Shown here piece after piece: positions 1-7,024 of a stretch of DNA of 26,367 bases. The notes under the pieces were generated by a model. That model saw only the letters and a list, made by a program, of their open reading frames with translations, was not told the DNA's origin and ran no database searches. Made by a program: the position numbers and the translations under genes. Location of the stretch: NCBI GenBank assembly GCA_023151115.1, contig JAKLJP010000075.1, forward strand, positions 1 to 26,367. Reading direction: 5' to 3'. Numbering within the stretch: the stretch's first letter is position 1; every line of letters starts with the position of its first letter. The DNA is from Anaerolineae bacterium. Lineage in GTDB: Bacteria; Chloroflexota; Anaerolineae; 4572-78; J111.

Positions 1-20
1 CTATGGATAATTTGAATTAT

Positions 21-485
21 TCAGCTTACCATAGGTTGTCTTACCTGGCAATATTTTTTAGAACTGAACGACCCTGGGTCGGGGTGGCAGAGTTTGCTGG
101 CCTGACGAAACATCTCTTTGAGGGCGCGCTGGTCTGCCGGGGAAAGTTTGGAGTGTTCAACCAGGGCGTTTTCTGCTTCCGGCTCGGTTTCATCTTGAAC
201 CTCGGCTTCGGGCAGATCCGGCGCCGGCTCGTCGGTTTTTTGCCGGCTATTTTGGCGCAGTTCTAACAATTCGACCACCAGCGGCCGTAGTTCCTGGTGA
301 TGGCGAGTGTGGAGCATCTGGATTTGCTGCTCGATACTGCTTTTAACCCCTTGTAACTCGGTCAGTTCTTGCAACAAAAATTTAACCTGATGTTGCAGCC
401 GCAGCACCTCCGGGTCTTCGTAGACCTGCAAGGCGCTGCTGCCATAAAAATGAGCACCTGACAAACGTACTGTTTCAGCCAACAT
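21..485 (-). pseudogene. Truncated J-domain (DnaJ-like) protein
   Basis: About 154 residues from an ATG at 483-485; an in-frame GTG lies just upstream and a TTG at 497. The N-terminal part is Leu/Gln/Glu-rich and looks like a coiled coil (about residues 25-80). It is followed by an acidic Pro/Glu-rich linker and a J-domain-like helix (LSPADQRALKEMFRQASKL) ending in CHPD, the HPD signature that stimulates Hsp70 ATPase. After HPD a normal J domain continues into helices III and IV. Here all three frames give unrelated residues and stop within 18 codons, so the protein ends about where helix III should begin. A frameshift alone does not restore a recognisable J domain, so decay or an insertion/recombination junction near position 85 is more likely. 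The J-domain assignment rests mainly on the HPD helix. It may be non-functional as a co-chaperone. Confidence 0.55.
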
Positions 486-689
486 CACCCACCCCAAGTA
501 ATTTTGATCCGGTCGGAATCATGCCCGGAAAGGATACCACGATTAGAGGGGTTTGTAAATACGAGAAAAGTGGTAAAACGAAAAACAAGCGCAGAAACGT
601 CAGGAACATCTGCGGCTTGCTTTTTCGGGGTTGAAACGCGTGGCTTTATGATGCGGATGTGTTTCAAAGAGTTGACGATGCCAGAAATT

Positions 690-715
690 GGAGGCCAAAA
701 CTTGCTTTGGCCTCC
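690..715 (-). terminator. Hairpin terminator of the glycoside hydrolase gene
   Basis: Perfect 10-bp inverted repeat GGAGGCCAAA / TTTGGCCTCC (690-699 and 706-715) with a 6-nt loop, 14 bp beyond the stop codon of the minus-strand glycoside hydrolase. Only a weak T-run follows on the minus strand. The rest of the gap 498-689 shows no gene or site I can support. Confidence 0.6.
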
Positions 716-728
716 GTTTCTCACACCC

Positions 729-1949
729 TTATGCTTCCCCTAGAAAGGCCCGATAGAGGCGTATGGCGTGAGCCAGGGGGTCTTGATAATAAACTTCCGG
801 TGAGATGTCGAGTGTGACCGCACGCCCGGCCGGTTGGACTTTGGGCTGGGTGGCGGCAAAGCGTTTAATCACCTCGGCGTGGGGCTTGAGCGAGCCGTCG
901 GGCCGGACCAGACCAAAAAAGCGCTCGTGCCGGGCTTCCAGGCACGGCGGGCGGTCATACAGGGCGGGGATGTAGTCGGCGTAACACCACAGCACGGCTC
1001 CGGTTGCGCCAACCTCGACCAGTTTGGGCAGAACCTCGGCAATGTAGGCGGCAAAATCCTCTTCGGAGGCCATAAACTGTTCGCGAGGTTGGCCATAGGC
1101 CGTCCACTGCCAAATCGAAGAAGGCTTGCCGGGAGCTTCGGTGCAGCCGCCAAACTCTTCCATCAGGGTGGGCTTGCCGCACAGGGCGGTGACCAGGGCG
1201 GAGATAAAAGGCACAAAATCAGAATCGAGCGGCCCTTTGGCCCAATCCGTATACATGGGGTAGCCGTGGATAACCGGTACATCCACTTCGCCAAAAACAT
1301 CGTGGATGCGCAGGCCGTTGTCTTCGGTCAGGCTGGGCAGATGTAGTCCGCAGGTGATGGGATGGAGCGGGTCAAGCTCGCGGATTAAGCGGGTCATGCG
1401 CCGGACCCAGGCTTTGCCGGTCGCCGCATCGGGCGGCCTGGCAAACAGATCAGGCTCGTTGCCCAAATTCCACAAGCCAATGGCCGGATGATCTTTGAAG
1501 CGGGCGACGACTGTTTTCAGCAGCAGTTCCGAGGCAGCGATTACGGTGGGATCGGTGTAGGGATTGGCATAACCGCAATCTACAATCTGTCCCTGGCTCA
1601 CGACCTGCCTAACCCCAACCGGCATCGGCCGGTCTCGATACAACATCCATGGAGGAGTCCACGAAGGCCCGCTCATATGGCCGGTAAAAAAGGTGACATC
1701 CAGCGACAGCCCCAGGTCAGCCGCTGTTTGGCAGACGGTTTCAAAGTGGGTGAGAGCCTGGGCGCTGACCATATCCGGCGTGGGCTGCCAATCTTCCCAC
1801 AGCAAAAAGATACGGACCAGATTCATCCCCACTTCTTTGATGATAGCAAATTCTTCCTTAACCTCGCCCGCATCAAAATCTGACCACCAGAACATGGCTT
1901 TGCGACGAGGCCAATAGTTTACGCCTAATGTGAAAAGTTGATCGGTCAT
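729..1949 (-). CDS. GH5-like glycoside hydrolase (cellulase/mannanase fold)
   Basis: 406-aa protein with (beta/alpha)8-barrel features of clan GH-A glycosidases, which hydrolyse beta-glycosidic bonds with retention. The strand-4 motif NLGNEPD (residues 161-167) supplies the acid/base Glu165, and TLMEEFG (261-267) supplies the nucleophile, probably Glu265. The N-terminal LGVNYWPRR and the LVRIFLLWEDWQP stretch are typical of GH5-like barrels. No signal peptide is visible, so it probably acts in the cytoplasm on imported oligosaccharides or glycosides. I start it at the ATG at 1947-1949 because GGAGG lies 5 nt upstream; a start six codons further upstream would place that Shine-Dalgarno inside the gene. 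It stands alone, divergent from the topoisomerase genes. Substrate cannot be told from sequence: beta-mannoside, beta-glucan and glycosylceramide-like activities all occur in related families. Confidence 0.83.
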   Translation of the reverse strand: MTDQLFTLGVNYWPRRKAMFWWSDFDAGEVKEEFAIIKEVGMNLVRIFLLWEDWQPTPDMVSAQALTHFETVCQTAADLGLSLDVTFFTGHMSGPSWTPPWMLYRDRPMPVGVRQVVSQGQIVDCGYANPYTDPTVIAASELLLKTVVARFKDHPAIGLWNLGNEPDLFARPPDAATGKAWVRRMTRLIRELDPLHPITCGLHLPSLTEDNGLRIHDVFGEVDVPVIHGYPMYTDWAKGPLDSDFVPFISALVTALCGKPTLMEEFGGCTEAPGKPSSIWQWTAYGQPREQFMASEEDFAAYIAEVLPKLVEVGATGAVLWCYADYIPALYDRPPCLEARHERFFGLVRPDGSLKPHAEVIKRFAATQPKVQPAGRAVTLDISPEVYYQDPLAHAIRLYRAFLGEA

Positions 1950-2017
1950 GGTTTCCTCCGCCTTCATCTTAACACAGGCTCAATCAAAGGCGCAAACCTC
2001 AAACAAGCCGGAACTGA

Positions 2018-2047
2018 TTGACAAACCAAGAACATTCGTGCTACAAT
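2018..2047 (+). promoter_or_regulatory. Sigma70-type promoter of the topoisomerase IIA genes
   Basis: Consensus -35 TTGACA (2018-2023), 18-bp spacer, and -10 TACAAT (2042-2047, 5 of 6 matches). It leads into the subunit B gene with a leader of about 100 nt. Confidence 0.7.
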
Positions 2048-2100
2048 TTAGGTGTATTCACGATGGTATACATAATCAAAAGGTAGGCCCCCGTCTATAC

Positions 2101-2121
2101 CCCTTCGGGTACGCCGAAGGG
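2101..2121 (+). promoter_or_regulatory. Leader hairpin upstream of topoisomerase subunit B
   Basis: Perfect 8-bp stem CCCTTCGG / CCGAAGGG with loop GTACG, in the 5' leader between the promoter and the ribosome binding site (AGGAG at 2146-2150). The heptamer CCGTCTA occurs three times around it (2091, 2124, 2131). No T-run follows, so it is not an obvious attenuator. It could stabilise the messenger or tune translation. Confidence 0.4.
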
Positions 2122-2156
2122 CGCCGTCTACCGTCTACTTTATTTAGGAGAAATCT

Positions 2157-4307
2157 GTGGCAACAACAACAACTTACAGCGCCGAACATATCAAACGCCT
2201 GGAAGGGTTGGAGGCGATCCGCCGCCTGCCGGGTATGTATATTGGTAACAACGGCGTCTACGGACTGCACCATCTTTTGATGGAGCCGATTGACAACGCC
2301 GTTGACGAGATTCTCAATGGGCATGGCGACACCATCCAGGTGACGCTGTACGGCGACGGTTCAGCCGGGGTGCGAGACAATGCGCGCGGTATTCCGGTGG
2401 ATTATAAACCCGACGTAAAAATGTCGGCCCTGACCGAAGTGCTGACCGTGCTGCACGCCGGGGGCAAATTCCGCGAGGACGGCCAGCAGGACGCCTACCT
2501 CAGCGGGTCGGGCGGGCTGCACGGGATTGGCGTCAAAGCGACCAACGCTTTTTCGGAGTGGCTGGTGGTGGAGGTGCGGCGTAACGGCGTCATCTACCGC
2601 CAGCGGTTCGAGAACGGCGGCAAGCCGGTGGGCGGGGTGCAAATTGTCCAGCCCGACACGCAGCAAGTGATCGGCGAAATCAACGCCGAGACCAGCCTAG
2701 TGATAGACCGCAAGAGCGGCCTGCTGACCGAGCTAAAAACCGGCCAGAAGACGGTGAAGGTCAAGGCGGACCCCAAACTCGGAACAGGAACTTCGCTCCA
2801 TTTCCGGCCTTACCGGCCCTGGTTTGACCCCGACCTCGACTGGCCCCGGCCCGACAGCAATGTACCCTGGGACTTCAACCGGCTGGCCAATCGCCTGGAA
2901 CAGGTGGCTCACCTGCACCCCGGCGTGCGGATTGAACTGCACGATGAGCGCGGCCCCAAGAAAGAGCACAAAAACCGGATCTTTTTCTCCCAAAAGGGTC
3001 TGCTCGATTACATGGCCGCCCTGAACGAAGGGTTGGACACGCTGCACAAACCGATCCAGTTCAAAGGCAGCAGCGACGACGGCTCGATTAGCCTGGAAGT
3101 GGTCATGCAGTATGCCGGCGAAGAAACGGCTATCTACAGCTTTGTCAACTCCATTCCTACCCCGCAGGGTGGCACGGCGGTGCGCGGCTTTCAGGCCGGT
3201 TTGACCAAAGCGGTCAACCAGTTTGGGGCGGACAAAAAGCTGCTCAAAGACGGCAACATTCGCGGCGAGGATTTGCTGCTCGGGCTGACCGCCATTATCA
3301 ATGTGACCATGACTAAAACGCCCCAGTTTTCCAGCCAGACCAAAGAAACGCTGACCACCACCGAAGCGCAAGGGGTCGCCACCTCCGTGACTTATGAAAA
3401 TTTATTAGCTTTTCTGAACAAAAATATCCCGGTTGGCAAAATCATCATCAACCAGGCTTTAGCCGCCCAGCGTGGCCGAGAGGCGGCCAAAGCGGCCCGC
3501 CAACTGGTCATCCGCAAATCGGCTTTGGAGGTCTCGGAACTGCCCGGCAAGTTGGCCGATGTGACGCGCGGCACGCCGGTTGAGCAGACCATGCTTTTCC
3601 TGGTGGAAGGCGACAGCGCCGGCGGCAGCGCCAAGCAGGGCCGCGACCGGCGCTACCACGCCATCATGCCGCTGCGCGGTAAAATTCTCAACACCGAGCG
3701 CATCCCGGTCACAAAAGTGCTGTCCAACACCGAGGTTAAGTCTATTGTGGCCGCCATCGGCGGGGGGATGGGCGCGGACTTTAAGGTAGAAGATATGCGC
3801 TACGGCGGCGTCGCCATTTTAACCGATGCCGACGTGGATGGCTCGCATATCCGCACCTTGCTGCATACCCTTTTCTGGCGGCACCTCAAGCCGCTGGTGC
3901 AGGCCGGCAAATTGTTTGTGGCCGTCGCCCCACTGTATCAACTACGCAAGGGCAAAGAGACCCGCTACGCTTACTCGGAGGACGAGCGCGACAGCATTAT
4001 GAAGAAGTGGGGGCGGGAGGGCGTGACCATCCAGCGTTACAAAGGTTTGGGCGAGATGAACCCGGCCCAACTGCGCGAAACCGTCTTTGCCCTCAACAAA
4101 GCCGAGGGAGCCAATCCGGTGCTCAACGAGCATATGCTGCAAGTGGTCGTCGAAGATGCGCACCAGGCCGGACAGATTATGTCGGTCCTGATGTCGTCGG
4201 ACGTGGGGCCGCGCAAGCACTGGCTGCTCCAGAAGTGGGCCGGTGAAGAAGCCGCCTGGAACGGCAACGGCGACGAAGCAGCCAAAAATGGAGAGGAAGA
4301 CGAATGA
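2157..4307 (+). CDS. Type IIA DNA topoisomerase subunit B (GyrB/ParE)
   Basis: 716-aa ATPase subunit of gyrase or topoisomerase IV, which drives strand passage with subunit A. The N-terminal GHKL ATPase shows the catalytic Glu43 and Mg-binding Asn47 in EPIDNAVDE, DNARGIPV near residue 74, LHAGGKF near 99 and GLHGIG near 120. A transducer domain follows. The TOPRIM domain has EGDSAGGSAKQGRDRR starting at residue 484, DADVDGSH (Asp557, 559, 561), then QRYKGLGEM. It is about 70 residues longer than a typical 640-650-aa GyrB without the E. coli insert, including an acidic C-terminal tail. Start is GTG at 2157, with AGGAG 6 nt upstream. Downstream, 79 bp separate it from the subunit A gene, so the two are probably co-transcribed. 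Whether the pair is gyrase or topoisomerase IV is unsettled: QGRDRR is gyrase-like, but subunit A lacks a normal GyrA box. Confidence 0.95.
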   Translation: MATTTTYSAEHIKRLEGLEAIRRLPGMYIGNNGVYGLHHLLMEPIDNAVDEILNGHGDTIQVTLYGDGSAGVRDNARGIPVDYKPDVKMSALTEVLTVLHAGGKFREDGQQDAYLSGSGGLHGIGVKATNAFSEWLVVEVRRNGVIYRQRFENGGKPVGGVQIVQPDTQQVIGEINAETSLVIDRKSGLLTELKTGQKTVKVKADPKLGTGTSLHFRPYRPWFDPDLDWPRPDSNVPWDFNRLANRLEQVAHLHPGVRIELHDERGPKKEHKNRIFFSQKGLLDYMAALNEGLDTLHKPIQFKGSSDDGSISLEVVMQYAGEETAIYSFVNSIPTPQGGTAVRGFQAGLTKAVNQFGADKKLLKDGNIRGEDLLLGLTAIINVTMTKTPQFSSQTKETLTTTEAQGVATSVTYENLLAFLNKNIPVGKIIINQALAAQRGREAAKAARQLVIRKSALEVSELPGKLADVTRGTPVEQTMLFLVEGDSAGGSAKQGRDRRYHAIMPLRGKILNTERIPVTKVLSNTEVKSIVAAIGGGMGADFKVEDMRYGGVAILTDADVDGSHIRTLLHTLFWRHLKPLVQAGKLFVAVAPLYQLRKGKETRYAYSEDERDSIMKKWGREGVTIQRYKGLGEMNPAQLRETVFALNKAEGANPVLNEHMLQVVVEDAHQAGQIMSVLMSSDVGPRKHWLLQKWAGEEAAWNGNGDEAAKNGEEDE

Positions 4308-4319
4308 AAACCAATCTCC

Positions 4320-4360
4320 CGTCAACTCGTTCCCAAACTCAGTTTGGGAACGAGTTGACG
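4320..4360. repeat. 41-bp palindrome between topoisomerase B and A genes
   Basis: Perfect inverted repeat with 20-bp arms (4320-4339 and 4341-4360) around a single C. The inner core is CCAAACT-C-AGTTTGG. It lies 12 bp after the subunit B stop and 26 bp before the subunit A start. There is no T-run, so it resembles a REP-type dispersed palindrome or mRNA-processing hairpin more than a terminator. Confidence 0.85.
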
Positions 4361-4386
4361 AGGTGAGGTAGTGGAGATAATGAAGA

Positions 4387-6834
4387 ATGAAAACGGTTGA
4401 ACTAACCACTGATTTAGAACGAGCGTATTTCGATTACGCCGTCGAAACGATTGTGGATCGCGCCCTGCCGCGGGTCGAGGACGGGCTGAAGCCGGTCCAG
4501 CGGCGTATTCTTTACGCCATGCACGATATGGGCCTGGCCTGGAACAAACCGTACCGCAAGTCGGCCCGCGTGGTCGGCGAGGTGCTGGGCAAGTACCACC
4601 CCCATGGCGACGCCTCGGTTTACGGGGCGCTGGTGCGTATGGCCCAGGATTTTTCGCTGCGCGAACCGCTGGTGGATGGGCAGGGCAATTTCGGCAGCGT
4701 GGACGGCGATACCGCCGCCGCTATGCGCTACACCGAAGCCCGCCTGTCCCAAATTGCCGAATTACTGACCCAGGATATCGAGCGGGATACGGTCAATTGG
4801 AGCGATAACTTTGACGGCTCGCTGCAAGAGCCGGTTATCCTGCCGACTGTGCTGCCGAATTTGCTGATTAATGGCTCGTCCGGGGTGGCGGTCGGCATGG
4901 CTACCAACATCCCGCCGCACAATGTCGGCGAGGTGGCCGATGCCTTGATTTATGTGGCTCAGCACTGGGCAGAACGTGATAATATCAAAGTAGACCAACT
5001 GCTAAAATTCATCCCCGGCCCAGACTTTCCGACCGGCGGGCTGATTTACCGCTACCGGGTCGAAGCGGGCAGCAACGGCTCGGACAGCAGTGTGGTGGAC
5101 ACGATTCGGGCGGCCTATGAAACGGGCCGGGGCCGGATTGTAACCCAGGCGCGGGTGAACATCGAGCAGACCAGGGGCGGCAAGGCCGACATCATCGTGT
5201 CGGAACTGCCTTACGCCGTGCAAAAAAGTACCGTCCTGGAGAAGATTGCCAAAGAAGTGCGCGAAGGACGCATCGCCGGGGTGACGGACCTGCGCGACGA
5301 GTCGGACTACACCGGCATGCGGGTGGTCATCGAAGTGGCGCGAGGGGCCGACCCGCGCCGGGTGCTGGAGTCGCTGTTGGCTTACTCGCAGCTCCGCCAG
5401 ACCTTTGGCGTGACCAGTCTGGCCCTGGTGGATGATGGCGAGGGCGAAGCCGTGCCCAAGCTGCTGTCGCTGCGGGAGATGCTGGTGCAGTTTGTCAGCC
5501 ACCGGCTGACCGTCATCGAGCGGCGCAGCCGCCACGAATTGGCCGAGCGCGAAGCCCGGCTGCACGTGGTCGAGGGTTTGCTCAAGGCGTTGGACCAAAT
5601 TGACCAGGTCATTGCCACCATCCGCAAATCGAAGGATGCCGAGACGGCCCGCGAAAATTTGATCAAGCAGTTCAAATTTAGCGAGGCCCAGGCCAAAGCG
5701 ATCCTGTCTATGCAACTGAGCCGGTTGGCGGCCCTGGAGCGAACCAGGCTCAAAGATGAAGGGCGCGATTTGTGGGCGCGGATTAAGGTACTCAAAGCCT
5801 TGCTCGGTTCGGAAGCCAAACGGCTGGAGGTGGTTGTCGAGGAAACGACAGCCCTCAAGACCAAATTCGCTACCCCGCGCCGGACGGTCATCGTTGAGCG
5901 GGAAGACCAGGCCGCCGGCTTAGCCGCCACCACCGAGGCGGAACTAAGCCAGGTGGACAGACCGCAGGTCGTCGCCATTACCACGCGCGGCGTCATCCGC
6001 GCCGAGGCCGAAAACTTTGCTTACCGGGTCAAAGCCGGGGCCTCAGCCAAAGCGGTCGAGGCCCAGCTTCAGCAGCTTTTATTACAGCCGCAGGACAGCC
6101 TGCTGCTTGTTTCCAACCGGGGGCGGGCCTGGCGAGCGCCAATAGGCCGCGTCCCAACCGAGGCGAGTTTTGCCGACCTGGGATTGACCAAAGGCGAGTA
6201 TTTAATCAGTGGCGGAGTCTTAACCTCTGACGCTTACCTGACCCTCGGTACGCGGAGTGGTCAAATCAAACGGACCAAAGTGGAAGATTTGAGCATGAGC
6301 GAAGCGTCGTGGGCGACGGTGATTGGGCTGGCGGAGAAGGATGAAGTTTTGCTGGCCGGGGTTGGCAGCGACAAGGCCGAGGTGATGTTCTTCACCGCCG
6401 GGGGCAAGGCCATCCGCTTTGCCGCTAACGAGGTCAACCCCCAGGCGACGGGTTCGGCGCGGGGCGTGACTGGGATTAAGGTGGGCAAGGATGACAGCCT
6501 GGTGGCCGGCGCGGCCATCGAGCCGGATGAAAAAGCGCAGGTCATCGTGGTCAGCCAGACCGGCTTTGTCAAGCGCGTCCCACTGGCCGACTTTCCGCTG
6601 CAAGGCCGAGGCGGCCAGGGGGTACAGAGTTTGGAAATTGTCAAGGTCACGGGCAAGGTAGCCGCCGCGACCATCGCCTCCGGTCAAGCCAAAGCCGGCG
6701 ACGTGCTTTCGGCTAAAGGGCTGCGCCACCGCCTGGCCCTGGACAGCATCCCCCTGGCCGACCGGCGCAAACGGGGCGAAAAGTTGGTGGATTTTGGCGA
6801 CGACGATACGATTACGGGTGTCGTGGCGTTGTAG
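4387..6834 (+). CDS. Type IIA DNA topoisomerase subunit A (GyrA/ParC)
   Basis: 815-aa DNA breakage-reunion subunit. The winged-helix region holds [13 protein letters not shown] (residues 68-80) and the catalytic Tyr115 in AAMRYTE. The tower and a coiled-coil gate follow to about residue 500, then a beta-pinwheel C-terminal domain to the end. In the quinolone-binding helix, E. coli Ser83 is replaced by Ala76 and Asp87 by Gly80. The C-terminal domain lacks a QRRGGKG-type GyrA box in its first blade. The closest match, QGRGGQG (739-745), is in a late blade. [13 protein letters not shown] resembles ParC more than GyrA. The enzyme could therefore be a topoisomerase IV or a gyrase with a divergent wrapping domain. 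Start ATG 4387; GGAG lies about 10 nt upstream, and an overlapping ATG at 4380 runs into a stop. The operon partner is the subunit B gene immediately upstream. Confidence 0.94.
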   Translation: MKTVELTTDLERAYFDYAVETIVDRALPRVEDGLKPVQRRILYAMHDMGLAWNKPYRKSARVVGEVLGKYHPHGDASVYGALVRMAQDFSLREPLVDGQGNFGSVDGDTAAAMRYTEARLSQIAELLTQDIERDTVNWSDNFDGSLQEPVILPTVLPNLLINGSSGVAVGMATNIPPHNVGEVADALIYVAQHWAERDNIKVDQLLKFIPGPDFPTGGLIYRYRVEAGSNGSDSSVVDTIRAAYETGRGRIVTQARVNIEQTRGGKADIIVSELPYAVQKSTVLEKIAKEVREGRIAGVTDLRDESDYTGMRVVIEVARGADPRRVLESLLAYSQLRQTFGVTSLALVDDGEGEAVPKLLSLREMLVQFVSHRLTVIERRSRHELAEREARLHVVEGLLKALDQIDQVIATIRKSKDAETARENLIKQFKFSEAQAKAILSMQLSRLAALERTRLKDEGRDLWARIKVLKALLGSEAKRLEVVVEETTALKTKFATPRRTVIVEREDQAAGLAATTEAELSQVDRPQVVAITTRGVIRAEAENFAYRVKAGASAKAVEAQLQQLLLQPQDSLLLVSNRGRAWRAPIGRVPTEASFADLGLTKGEYLISGGVLTSDAYLTLGTRSGQIKRTKVEDLSMSEASWATVIGLAEKDEVLLAGVGSDKAEVMFFTAGGKAIRFAANEVNPQATGSARGVTGIKVGKDDSLVAGAAIEPDEKAQVIVVSQTGFVKRVPLADFPLQGRGGQGVQSLEIVKVTGKVAAATIASGQAKAGDVLSAKGLRHRLALDSIPLADRRKRGEKLVDFGDDDTITGVVAL

Positions 6835-6872
6835 TCTTCTAGCCCATCAACCCTGATCTGCCCGTATAACCC

Positions 6873-6968
6873 GCCCCGCGATGAATCGCAGGGCTATGTA
6901 ACGGCGTCCGATCAATCGGACTAAAGTTTGGCGGTGTAGCCCGGAGATTCATCGCCGGGCGGACGCCG
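6873..6968. repeat. Three-hairpin intergenic repeat, copy 1
   Basis: Three successive hairpins share the core GAT-NN-ATC: 6873-6894 (10-bp arms, one mismatch), 6906-6921 (GTCCGAT / ATCGGAC, perfect) and 6939-6960 (10-bp arms, one mismatch). In addition CGGCGTCC (6902-6909) is complementary to GGACGCCG (6961-6968), so a long-range stem could enclose the last two. It lies between the convergent topoisomerase A and permease genes. Related units occur at 9748-9854. Confidence 0.7.
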
Positions 6969-7024
6969 AGAAACAGCAGGTGATGAGGTCAAAATGTTTT
7001 ACACAAAAATGTGACATTGTAGAA

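Noticed and set aside
504..743. Open frames of about 79 codons on both strands between the J-domain and glycosidase genes
   Set aside because: They overlap each other and the terminator hairpin, have no recognisable domain and no convincing ribosome binding site.
2101..2121. Riboswitch or attenuator in the topoisomerase leader
   Set aside because: Only a single short hairpin, with no terminator T-run and no known riboswitch core.
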